A DNA stretch of 64,000 nucleotides from Chimonanthus salicifolius (taxonomy: Eukaryota; Streptophyta; Magnoliopsida; Laurales; Calycanthaceae): assembly GCA_013350335.1 (NCBI GenBank), contig CM023540.1, forward strand, positions 46,049,222 through 46,113,221, written 5' to 3'. Below, piece by piece: positions 33,622 to 43,940 of the stretch (positions are counted from its first letter, which is position 1; every line of letters starts with the position of its first letter). A program made the translations under genes and the position numbers. The notes under the pieces were generated by a model that saw only the letters and a program-made list of their open reading frames with translations, made no database searches and was not told the DNA's origin.

Positions 33622-34426
33622 TGTTAGCGCTTACAGCGGAATAAACAAGAATAATTGAACGGAATAAAATAAGCACAATCCAACACAAAGCAAATTTAAG
33701 TGGTTCGGCCCCAACCGGCCTACGTCCATGGAGCGTGAAAGTATATTATTAAGAGATAAAGACAATAGCTATACAAGATTAATCCCCAAGTTTATACCCA
33801 AATATAAACGTACTAACTCTTGTATATTCTTACTGTCTTCCCTTTGTATCTCATACACAGAAAGCCTTCAACAGTTGTTGTCAAAACCAGCAGTTGTGCA
33901 CGTCCTCCTCTTTCCTGCTTCACCGCCTAAATCAAGCTGCCAATCTGTCCTTGTTCAAACCTTGAACAAAGACTACAAGGAGCTTCTCTCTTCTCAGCAA
34001 TAAACCCTCTATTGCTATCATTCTAGCATGTAGCAAACCACACGTCACTGCTGTATGATCTCTCAAGAAAATCTCTGTCTGTATCAGATACAAATAGCAC
34101 GCAGCCCAACTCTCCTTTGTTGAATCTCTCTCTGTAAATCTGAGATAATTCCACCCTACAAATACATCCGATGGCAATCTTTAAATAAGTTATTCAGTCG
34201 GTCCTCTCTAACTGAATTAGCAGTTTCCTTTTAAGTTGTCGCCCGTCTGACAATAGCAATTACTGAGCATGTGCTTTTCCTTTGGAGTTTCAGCCGAGCT
34301 CCAATAATAGAAGCCTACCTCTTGCCATGTCCCATGTAGCAGGATTTTCAGGAGTTTCCATCTTAGACTCCTATTTGATTTGGGTAACTTCTATTGTTGA
34401 CTAATTTGAGCCACCCAACGTCAACA
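33622..34426 (-). repeat. 5' LTR of the 3.6-kb copia
   Basis: 805 bp, partner of 30844-31648. The primer site lies just left of it on the plus strand (tgatacca, read on the minus strand as tggtatca). Confidence 0.9.
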
Positions 34427-36129
34427 TAACAGTGGTATCAGAGCCAGTGCCTAAGCCAGCGATGGATCCCCTAGCCGGACGGGATGGCCGGCAAAACGTT
34501 TATGTGCCGGAGAACCTCGTTCGAGGGGAGGATTGTTGGCTATGAACGAGTCCCACATCGGTGTGAGAGAGAAAAAGAGGAAGTTATATGGGGATGGAGA
34601 TCTCCACTTAAGCTCGTCCTAACACATAAACCAAAGTTGTCAAATAGATTGAGTAACCATGGCATGCCTTGCTGAAGGTGGTGTTTTTTTTTTTAAAAAA
34701 AAAAAAAACAATCTTATCGACTCCTTTTATCTTTTGTTTCTAACCACTAAAAGGTGTAAATAGGGTGCAACTAATCCAAACCTGCATGAAGAAACTTAAA
34801 AAATTATGGTTCAGGTTGGAGTCAGGCTAATTATGTCCAACTTATAATTTGGATTGAATTGGGCTAAGTGCCCATAGTACATGAAAACCTGAGTTCACGT
34901 CGAAACTCTGAACTTGAGCTACAATTTAGATAGTTTAATTTTCTTTAATTAACATTGTATAGGAAATATAAAGTTATCTAAGATCATTAGTATTTCATAG
35001 AATTAAATAAAATATTCTCGTTCAGGTCTAAAGCTCAAACTCACAAAAGCCTTCATATAGATTTTGGATTATCCTACAAATACAATTTAATCTGATCTTC
35101 AGTTTGCCTCACTTGGATTAACTCAACACAGTCTCAATCTCAGGCCCCTTAATTATAATATTGGTCCAGACTAAGGCAATGCCTAAATCCATATCTTTTG
35201 TTTCATTATCTCAATTTAAATGAAAGTTTGCAACAAAGTGGTTTGAATAAATATATAGGAGACAAAATTATGGACATATACATATTGCATGCAAGTGTAT
35301 ATTAATTCAGTTTTCAATAGAAATCTAAATGTTGTTGTAGAGAATATATACAAACTTTTATGTAGGGCCCTTCTAAGACTAATGATCTAATTTTGGTTAA
35401 CTAACGTAATGTATCTTAATCAATATAAAAATATTAAACATACCTTTGTATTGTATCCTTAAGTACCATTTCCTCGCAAGTACACCGTACTCTTCTCCGT
35501 GCATATCATATATTATTCCACTAGCCTTTGATGTACCTGTATCAAATAGCAACAAAAGTTCAGATTTGGTAGGAATTAATAGTGGATTAGGCAATTAATA
35601 ATAAGTTAGTTTAGTACTATATAATTTATATTTTCATATAATTATATTTTAAATTAATAGAATCCATTATATTGAATAAAGGAATTGTATAGTACTTTAA
35701 AATAAAATTTAAGACCAAAAATTAATTTTAACCATCAGTTTAGATTCATCAAAATAAATTTGAGATGGTTATTAATTTAAATTGGGAATAATAGTATTGA
35801 ATAATAATGTGGCTACCCATTTAGGAAATTAGGACTCTCGAGGAAGCCTGCCCTCATCCACTTGGAGTCTCAGTTGCAAATTTGGGCTGAATTTAAGATT
35901 TCAACTGATTTTTTTTTTTTAACATAGATTCTGAGCCAAAAGATAGATACTACAATATTAGTATTTTTTCAAAAAAAAATTATGAAATTTAAGTTTGTAA
36001 CTGATATTGAGGTATTGCAATGTCCTCAATTTTGTTTTGATCGTCACATTGGTTTCCGAAGGTTGTTCGGACCCTCATCTTTAATTGAGAGAAGGAAAGA
36101 AAGATAGAAAGTAGAGAGACAACATGTAA

Positions 36130-37170
36130 TCAATAGAAATGTTGTGAATGTGGGAAATCTTAAACCATACATGACCTACGTCTTTCTCGCAACTCTCCCT
36201 GAGATATGGGCACCCTATTATGATTAATTCTTGAAGTGTTGTGAGTTGTTGCAATCCATCAGGTAAAGATGTTAGTTGAGGGCACCTTGATATCTCTAAT
36301 GTTTTAAGTGTTGTGAGTTGTTGCAGTCCATCAGGTAAAGATGTCAGTTGAGGGCAATTCCAAATGTTCAGACGCGTAAGAAACTTGAGTTACTGCAGTC
36401 CATCAGGTAAAGATGTTAGTTGAGGGTAGTCATGGATTGTCAATCTGCTTAGTGACTGAAGCCTTTCCCATCCATCCTCTAGAAGTGACGTCAAATTTGC
36501 AGCCTTAGAAATGACTAATTCTTCAAGGTTTGAGAGGAGTGGTAATTCGCTTCCGTGCAATGCTTCGATATTTGAGATTTCCAACTTGCTTAGCCGAGGC
36601 ATTGCTAAAGGTATCAACTCCAAAGTCAACTGGGGACAATATTGAGCTGTTAAATCCAAAAGACAAGGCATAAAAACCCTTCCATCTCTGATTCCTAACT
36701 CCTACTCTTTCCATTTATACATTCCATCGAGTTCAAGTGTCTTCAAGTTTGGAAAAGCTATCGCTCTATTCCCCGTAAACTCAAAACCCACTGATTCCAC
36801 CTCATCATTATACTTTATACACAAATATTCAAGAGCAGATAGTCTCCCAAGGGTTGGAAGCTTTCTACATTTTCTGATATCAATTAGATGGATGCAGGTT
36901 AGTTTGGAGAACGATGATAATTTATCAATTCATTTGGGAAACATTGAACTATAATAATACACAATCTCCAAAACATTCAGCTTTGCATTAGGTGGTCTTA
37001 GGCTTTCAAGAATTTCATTGAATCTCTTCATTTCAACTTCATCTAACATTTCGAACTCATTTTCGTCCATCGTCTTGCAACGTAAAGCTAAAATTCTTAG
37101 GTGTTGCTTTTTATCTAGCTTTGCCTCACCAACTTCATTCCCATCTATGACTCTCTCTAAGTTTTGTAGT
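36130..37170 (-). pseudogene. CNL fragment, LRR and C terminus only
   Basis: Aligned with 14130-15035 of the main CNL, it starts inside the LRR domain and runs to the C terminus (equivalent of KKDVGHVWFKI.HI). The coiled coil and NB-ARC are absent because the duplication ends at 37170. In-frame stops include tag at 36702-36704, where the main gene has Trp, and taa at 36390-36392 after GLQ. A possible last exon at about 35450-35537 is bounded by AG and GT as in the main gene. It encodes no complete receptor. Confidence 0.85.
36236..36435 (-). repeat. Three 72-bp LRR repeats in the CNL fragment
   Basis: The landmark tccatcagg recurs at 36255, 36327 and 36399, exactly 72 bp (24 codons, one LRR) apart, encoding repeated PQLTSLPDGLQQLTTL. 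The main CNL has a single unit at the equivalent place (about 14255-14310). The expansion is therefore specific to this copy. Confidence 0.85.
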
Positions 37171-37390
37171 TATCTTTATGGTAAGAAATCTTCAATTACA
37201 GTAAGTTTGAATTTAATTTTTAACAAGTTATAGGTATGCATGAATTCAAAATCTGTAGTTTCATGTTTTCTAAGTCTGTTAATATTGATTGCTTAAACTC
37301 TTCTGTATGAACATTTGACATAAAAAATTCTATAGGTACCCTAGTCTATCTATTAAATTTCTGTAAAATTGTGTCATTCTGATAAATGTA
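37171..37390. other. AT-rich spacer right of the duplication
   Basis: Homology to copy 1 stops at 37170. Nothing recognisable lies before the Stowaway MITE. Confidence 0.4.
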
Positions 37391-37581
37391 CTCCATTTTT
37401 TTCAATTTAATTGTCTTATATGGATTTTATGGTTGTCCCAAAATAGTTATCTCATTGATATTGAAGTAGCATAAAGTGTATTGAAAATAGATAAGATCAC
37501 ATTGAGTGCTAGCTTTATATAGAGAATTCCTTAAAAAATACAAATATTTCAAATGAGACAACTAAAATGAGACGGAGGGAG
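37391..37581. mobile_element. Stowaway-type MITE, 191 bp
   Basis: The right end gagacggagggag is the classic Stowaway terminal repeat (ctccctccgt... on the other strand), and the left end begins ctccat. It is flanked by TA dinucleotides (37389-37390 and 37582-37583), the Tc1/mariner target duplication. Non-coding, as usual for the family. Confidence 0.8.
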
Positions 37582-37884
37582 TATTAGTTAACAAAATTAT
37601 TTAGAATTCCCTCTCTATTAAACATCTTGGTTTGTCTCCAAGTTTAATAAAGTATAATTTTTTTTTTTTTTTTATAAACAAGTGCCATGCATTGTGTTGC
37701 AACCTGTGATTCAAATCCACATACCTAACCACATGGAAAGGTGATAGAACATTTAAGAATAAAAATCACGTAAAAAAGTTTCCCATTAAACCTTAGACAT
37801 TAAATCGAAGATAATTCTGATTGCCCTTAGATCAAATAACATGTTATAATATTTTGTACTGATTTCGTTATTTGTATTATACAT
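37582..37884. other. AT-rich spacer
   Basis: A run of 17 T lies at about 37656-37672. No gene or defined element could be supported. Confidence 0.4.
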
Positions 37885-39510
37885 TGTTGGCCTAGAGATT
37901 TTTACTTAAGGATATAAAAATAATTTTTATAATAACAAAGTATTGACGTATGGTACTAATGCTTTCAATGATGCAAAAATTATAAGACAGATTTCCACAT
38001 CTTACTCCTAAGCCCAAAGTCTACAAAACACACTCACAATGAAGTATCCAGTTTTCTCAAAGAAGACAAGAGGCAAGCAAGAGTTTGTCATGTTGAGTCT
38101 TGTGTCTTGTGTCTTGTATTTATTGTATTTGTAATTGTAATTGATTGCATCTTTATTCTTTGAGATGTAATTTGTACAAGTCTAGTAGTCTGTGTCCATA
38201 CCTTGCTCTAAAAGATCATCAAGCATATTAAGTGAAGACCAGAAGTTGTGACGGTAGAAGGCAGAGCAACAAGCAAACATGTGAACTGAAAGCCAACCAA
38301 GTTAGGTATATTTGAACGTAGGGTGACTTAGATGATCTAGACTTACCTGTGGGATAAACCTTAGAACCCTTGACTTAAAACTAAATAGAGCTTAAACAGG
38401 ATTCTTAGGATAGATGGAATATATCCTATTTTGATGTGGCTCTTACTACTTGTCATTGTTCGTAAATATTGGTGAAATATTTATTATTGAGTTGAGCACT
38501 CTAAGAGCTTTTCAGATTGTCCTTGTTCACCCCAATCTGATTTGTGAAGCTCAAGTTATGAGAATTTTAATGAAAGGGGGCAAACAAGTCAGAACAGAGT
38601 AATTCTTAAGTATGATGAAATTTACCTTCACTTGGATAGAGTATTTGAGGTATCAAAGGAACTTCATATTGGCTGAAATTTTGTGAGTAGGTAGATCTCT
38701 CAAAGAGATTTTTGAAAAGTACAAGAAGTCCCAAAACTGAGCTCCATAGCTTAAGTTATGTTCATTTTAGTGAAGAGGTACAAAACTGTTAAACCAAAAC
38801 GGCTAGCCGCTCCTGGAGAGGCAGCTCTCCGATCTGTGCAGAATAGCCATATTTTGAGCCCCCAATTAAGACCGGCTCACCAGTATTGAGCAAAAAATGC
38901 ATTTCTGTGTTTGTAAGTGCATTTCCAACTGCTCCCTCTTTGCCAAATGTGTTTCCAACGGTCCTATTTTTTCAATGCCTATAAATGCAAGACAAGGGAG
39001 AATTCCATAAATGATTTTCAACACCAAGAAACACAAGAAAAGATTGGACAAGTGAAATAAAAAAAAAATCCCCTTTCTTCCCAAGATTGTTAGAGCTTTT
39101 CTCCCAACCTAAAAATCAAATCTTAGCTCTTTCATATCATCATCTCTCTCTTACACATTCAAAGCAATTATAGGCAAATCTTTAGCATCTTAGCCTCATT
39201 CTTGAATGTGCATTTGAGAGAATTTATAGGGATAGATTCTTTTCATAGGAAAACTTTCTATCATCTCTAAAACTCTTCTCGTATGTTTGGTTTGGCCTTT
39301 ATTGGAGCATTTACACATTACCAAAGAAGTAAGAAGGAGAAGAGGCAAGCGTTGTACATTCAAGCATCAAGGTTGTAATAGGTTTGAACTTCACCCTTGA
39401 AGAAGATCTTAGTGGAATCCTGATCAAGGAGGAAGTTCAACCTTGGGTCGCTAATCATTGTTGTCAGAAGATCAACGAGAATCTCTAGAATTCTGTTGAT
39501 TAAGATTGGG
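37885..39510 (+). repeat. LTR-like remnant, possibly SIRE/Maximus copia
   Basis: It starts tgttggcctagaga..ttacttaaggatataa, which resembles the 5' end of SIRE-type copia LTRs, and is followed by about 1.6 kb of non-coding sequence with similar composition. No partner LTR or primer site at its right end was identified, and the right boundary is a guess. Recognition rests on memory of the family's appearance. Confidence 0.3.
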
Positions 39511-39813
39511 TGGGTGAGTGTTAAGAACCAGTTGCTCGACTTCCTCATCATCTCAATCTTCGTTGTGGTGGCTTTTCTTTTTATTTTTTGGCAACGTCTC
39601 TGTCAGCGAAATCTTTAATCATGATTGCGCTGAACTCTATGAACAATTCTTTCATCTCTGCTTTCATCTCAGCTTTAAATGTATCGAACTGAGCTGGGTG
39701 ACAAACTGATCTTTGTTGGATGTCATCTGAATTTTTTCTTTCTTTCTTTCAAATACCGGCAATGAGCGGGGATCGTTACTAAATGCAAGAAATTTGACTC
39801 TAATACCACTTAA
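39511..39813 (-). pseudogene. gag start and primer site of an LTR element remnant
   Basis: On the minus strand, an LTR end GCTACA (plus 39814 onward) is followed by a five-base spacer and a primer site tggtattagag (plus 39798-39808). Farther along comes a frame starting MTSNKDQFVTQ at about 39722 that, after a frameshift, reads FKAEMKAEMKELFIEFSAIMIKDFADRD. This looks like the N terminus of a retrotransposon gag. It then hits stops and no further domain is seen. Confidence 0.4.
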
Positions 39814-40910
39814 TGTAGCGGAAGCGGGAAAAAACAAATTTCCAATTAGTTCTGACTTCCGATGAGGCCTCAGGACAAACAATCCAAAGATAAACCACAT
39901 GAATGGGAAAGCTTTAAGTTAGGCAAGTGTCCGTAAGGTAAAAGGAGTAATTACTGTTGGATTAAAGGAAAGGCAAAGGGCTCGAATAGGATTAAAGAAC
40001 AGAGAGAGAACGAAAAGGTCCTCTATCGAAAAAAACAATATGAAATAAGAGAAAATGAAAAATCCATTTTGTCAATATTGTGATAAAAACAGAGTTTTTC
40101 ATTAAGTATCAAATTATTGAAAGCAAAAATTTTGCTATAAATAAAGATTGTTAATTTTTTAAAAATGTCTAAAAATTTAAAACTAAAAAACCAATATTAG
40201 CAAGCACTTTATGTGAATTTTTGATGTTACATAATAACCCATTTCTTCTATTAAAATTTAATTTCATGAAAATATAAAAAAATGAAAAAAATTCCATACA
40301 GACCTCATGCAAATTATATCAATCATTATAGTACTATTTAATTCCATAAACGTCCGGCATCAGTTTATTCAATTTTTCTTAAAACAAACTAAAATATAGA
40401 CTATCTTGGAACAAAAAATCAAAAAAGGGTAAAAAGAAAAGAAAATGGGTAAATGTAAAAAATTAATAATCTTATGATGGAAAATACCTTTCAAATGTAA
40501 AAAAAAAAAAATCTGAGCTTTTAAAAAGTTACACTCAATCCAAGATTTGGAGTGAAAAATGGAAAAATTGATCATTTTCTCTTTTTAAAAAATTGATTGT
40601 AACAGTTGTAAAAGCAGTATCCACCAATATGGGACTAAAATTTAGATCGTATTACAGACCCATACCATTAATGTTTGTTAGTAGCGATACATATCAACCC
40701 AAACATAAGTGATATGCATATTGACTAAACTTTATAACATTCATTCCAACATTCCATATACCTTACTTATCCTTGAATTATCAACCATGAAAACCCTTTA
40801 ACCTAATCATCTAAGTAATTCTTCTGTTAAAATTTTAAAATTTTAAATTGATGATTAAAATGATTAAATAAATCTTAAAATCAGTGGATAAAACATCAAA
40901 ATAATTTAGA
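39814..40910 (-). other. AT-rich DNA, perhaps LTR of the preceding remnant
   Basis: The left edge (tgtagcggaagcgg) would be the LTR end next to the primer site. No right edge or second LTR was found, so how far the LTR reaches is unknown. Otherwise AT-rich spacer with long A runs (about 40500-40511). Confidence 0.35.
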
Positions 40911-41151
40911 GCAGCCATCTTAACATGGGCAAAATATTTTAGGAGATACGAGATAAAATGAAATTTCTATTTTACCCATACCGGTGTACCACTCATCAAG
41001 TATCGGTGTACTGATAACACGCCGTTGCATGTATATGCTCTGTATATCGGTACACCGGTACTTGATGAGCGGTACATCTGTAGGGATAAAATGAGAATTT
41101 CACTTATCACGTGTCTTCTAACAGATTTTGCCCGTGTTAGAATGGGCGTCC
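40911..41151. mobile_element. Foldback MITE with ~100-bp arms
   Basis: Arms at 40911-41012 and 41051-41151 are near-perfect reverse complements over most of their length: taacatgggcaaaat against attttgcccgtgtta, and cactcatcaagtatcggtg against caccggtacttgatgagcg. Only about 38 bp lie between. Target-site duplications are not clear, so the superfamily is left open. A foldback Mutator-like MITE is one possibility. Short frames on both strands here are products of the palindrome. Confidence 0.7.
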
Positions 41152-41701
41152 AATTTTCGTATGACAACATTCAGATCATGAAGTCTAATCCTCTCAAATG
41201 GCATATCAAATGAAGCAAAACCAATATTGATTGAGGTGATTAGTTACTTAACTGGTAATCTCCCACCTCATGAAGCAGGAGGTATTAAGTTCGAACTCTC
41301 ATGGTCTCACTTAGTGTTCTCTAAAGACAGTAAGTATCCATTGTGGGAATTTTACGTTGGGTTTTTCATACTTAAATTCAAAATAAAATTCAAAAAAAAA
41401 AGAAAAAAGTAAAGCCTGAAAAATGGCAAAGAATAGATCAAACAAATCAAACAAATCTAAAATGGATCTTCTCATTCCCATCGTCCTAAGGTCATGGCAA
41501 ATACCATTGAAATAATCCCCACCTGAAAGGGAATGAAAACTTGTAAAAGATGAGATGACATGTGAAAAATCCAATTCTTTAGAAAGGATGGAAAGCAACC
41601 GCAAGAGTGTGCAGGAACAATAATTTTAGGATATCTTTTTGTCGTTCAGGTTATTTATATGATTTAAGATAAATATCCCGACATCATCATATTGAAAATG
41701 A
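41152..41701. other. AT-rich spacer
   Basis: No supported feature. An open frame at 41311-41604 on the minus strand has no recognised domain. Confidence 0.4.
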
Positions 41702-41945
41702 AACTAATCCCACGAGAATGTGTAAATCTCTCAATCCATATACCGATAAGTCGATAAAAAATAACCCTATAAAAAAAATCAGACTAATCCCACAAACGTA
41801 TGTGTAAATCTCTCAATCCACACACCGGTGAATCGATGAAGAATAACCCCATGAAGAGTGACCCAAAAGGGTTTGAACATAAATCAAACTCAAGACCTCC
41901 CTTCATAAGGAGAGTTTCTTAACCATCAGGCCAACCCCCCTCTCG
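41702..41945. repeat. Dispersed repeat with internal tandem copies
   Basis: The phrase tgtgtaaatctctcaatcca occurs at about 41720 and again near 41800, about 80 bp apart. About 41797-41945 is related to 25702-25840 in copy 2 (shared cacacac, aaatcaaactcaagacctc, cataag.agag). It ends with accatcaggccaaccccc, a phrase common at the edge of degraded plant transposons. Confidence 0.45.
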
Positions 41946-42045
41946 ATTAACAGAAAGATTAAAAAAAAAAGTTATTTTGATACTGGTTTTGTTAGTTTTA
42001 AATATTATTGATGTTATTTGCTATTCTTTCTTGTAATGTTAATTT

Positions 42046-42225
42046 TGTCGAATGAGCTGTTACATTCCTGTAATAGAACTTTCCCCATTTACAATAGTGG
42101 GATTATATTGTAATTAAATTTGTTTCCTTATTTGTAATACATTTTTTCCCTATTAATACAATGAATCAAGGTCTCTCTCTCCTTACATTGAGAGAACATA
42201 TTTGTCTCTATTTTCATATTTGACA
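42046..42225 (+). repeat. 5' LTR of the nested copia
   Basis: 180 bp, TGTCGAATGAGC...ATTTGACA. A TATA-like ctattaataca lies near 42151-42161. Confidence 0.9.
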
Positions 42226-43209
42226 TGGCATCAAGAGCCTAGTTCGATCATCATCGATTTTTTTTCTCCTGCACGTCAGGAACAAACGAAAAAAAAAAAA
42301 CAAACAGAGGAATCGGCGTGACCGGCGCTGACGAGCGGCGTTCATACCATCATCATCGCAGAGGAGATTCAGCCGGACACTAGCAGACACCGGCAACAGA
42401 TCTGAATCCCCATTGCCAGACAGCGTCTGCCTCCTGCCTTCTCCTATCTCCCATCGTCTGCCCCATCGCCGTTCACAGTACCAGATCCGGATCTTGACAA
42501 CAAATTTGGCCAGCAGAGACGTCCCGATCCGCCAGCAAGTGCACCATTCCGCCGCGCCTCCGCCACCATACAAACTCAGTCCATTCAAACCCAGATCGGT
42601 GAAGGGGTTCCTTTCAATCCAGATTTGAAGCTCCAGTTCTTCCGCCGACGTCCACATTTGAAGATCCAGTTCTTCTCGGTGTACCTTCCTCCTCTTGGCA
42701 CCCGGTTGCAGATCTTCCATGATTTACCGGTATCTTTGCTGTTCGGGAGCCCAGATTAGGCATTCCCCACTCGTTCTCCAGATCCGGCATCTCCCGTCTT
42801 TCCTCGACTTTGTCTGCCGCTGCTACCTATCTTCGGATTCAGGATCTAGTCTTCGGGTCACCCACTTCTGTTTCCGCTCTGATCGCCACCGGGGGTTTTC
42901 TTCACCAAGACACCTCCGATCATGTTTCAGATCTTCACATAATGAACAGCGGCACTGTAACAGCAGCCACGTTGGCGTCAACAAAGGTGGCAATCTTCAC
43001 GGCAACAACCTTCGACAAGCAGAACAGGCCCTTCCACCGACCCAGTGTGACACCGGCCCGTCCACAGGCCCGTCCGTAGGCCCAGTTTGAAACAGGCCCG
43101 TCCACAGGCCCATTTTGACACAGGCCCGTCTGCAAGGCCCAGTTTGAAATAAACCTGTCGGTAGGCCCATTTTGCAAGCCCAGCCACAACAGGTCCAACC
43201 AACAGCTCA
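42226..43209 (+). other. Leader of the nested copia, with tandem repeats
   Basis: It begins with the primer site (42226-42239, variant of TGGTATCAGAGC). At about 43045-43185 a GC-rich motif around caggcccgtcc..aggcccattttg is repeated several times with a period near 30 bp. No gene is called; local frames over the repeat are low complexity. Confidence 0.6.
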
Positions 43210-43940
43210 ATGAAAAATACGGACGACTCCAAGGGTGCTAGTGGATCAAATCCAACCCCTCAAATTGTCATCGTTCTCGGAGACAATTCCACCTTCTCCA
43301 CTGGAATCAAACTGGACGACGACCATAATTATTCCCTATGGCACCAAGTTATGGAGATGAAGATTGTCGGGCGAGAGAAACATGGTCACTTGACCGGTGA
43401 TATGACTAAGCCTGCAGCCACAGACCCGACATATAACAAATGGCGTGCGTCAGACTGTCAAGTAAAGAGTTGATTATTCGATGCTATTCAACCCATTCAG
43501 ATGAAGCGGTTTATCCGTTATGACACATCACAACAGGTCTGGGATGCAATCAAGAAAACATATTCTGATGGTTCCGATGAGGCAAAGATTTTTGATCTAC
43601 ACAGAAGGTCATTCAAAACGACACAGAATGGAGTGCCTGTTACCGCTTATTACAGCAAGCTCACTGAGATATTTCAGGAGCTTGATCAATTATGTCCCAG
43701 CCATATGCAGCATCCGGCCGACATTGACATTAGACACATTGAGATTGACCGTCTCCGAGTTTATATTTTCCTTGCCGGTTTGGACAAGATCTTTGATCAA
43801 ATTGGAGGAGAGATTTTGAGGATGGACCCTAAACCTGAACTTGAGGCATTATATGCACATATTAAACGAGAGAGTAACCAACAGGGAACCATGTCTGAAG
43901 CTGGTGTTTCATCCTTTAATACCCTGCCCCAGATTAGGCC
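43210..43940 (+). pseudogene. gag of the nested copia, N-terminal part
   Basis: Starts MKNTDDSKGASGSNPTPQ. It has the typical copia motif LDDDHNYSLWHQVMEMKI, then after a stop at 43471-43473 (tga where Trp is expected before LFDAI) the UBN2-type capsid: YDTSQQVWDAIKKTYSD, LDQLCPSHMQHP, FLAGLDKIFDQI, EALYAHIKRE. It is cut at LPQIRP by the 3.2-kb LTR and resumes at 47140 with SDAIALAAVRFKP. Neither part is a usable gene. Confidence 0.85.

Larger units (their letters stand above)
30844..34426 (-). mobile_element. Non-autonomous Ty1/copia element, 3.6 kb
   Basis: Two 805-bp LTRs (30844-31648, 33622-34426) flank a 1,973-bp internal region. Target-site duplications taaca (30839-30843 and 34427-34431) are exact, and copy 1 of the duplication has the single taaca at 12621-12625. 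The polypurine tract next to the left LTR (minus strand aaggtggagat, ending at 31649) is like that of the 2.9-kb array. The primer site beside the right LTR is tggtatcag. It keeps gag and a protease remnant but lacks integrase, reverse transcriptase and RNase H. About 31690-31860 is shared with the array at 2924-7122. Confidence 0.9.
30727..34624 (+). mobile_element. TRIM retroelement, copy 2, split by a copia insertion
   Basis: Left LTR 30727-30843 (117 bp, start mutated to TCTTGGG, end CTTAACA). After the copia insertion, the primer site gtggtatcagagcc begins at 34432, followed by a short internal part, a polypurine tract gaggggaggat (34523-34533) and the right LTR 34534-34624 (91 bp, TGTTGGC...CCTAACA). 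Flanking duplications are cataa (30722-30726 and 34625-34629), exact. Without the copia it is about 310 bp. No coding capacity. Confidence 0.85.
25039..37170. repeat. Segmental duplication, copy 2
   Basis: Direct-orientation partner of 8589-15035, longer because of extra sequence: about 25329-25632 and 25742-26030 (absent from copy 1), the hAT MITE at 27396-27506, the unmatched 28557-30037, and the copia at 30844-34426. Blocks such as 30040-30838 against 11811-12620 and 34640-35900 against 12740-13900 align almost without gaps. It ends in the LRR fragment of a CNL. DNA between listed features is AT-rich and without recognisable genes. Confidence 0.85.

Noticed and set aside
43045..43185. Regularly repeated GC-rich units resembling a CRISPR array
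   Set aside because: Units are short and directly tandem without unique spacers, and the context is a plant retrotransposon.
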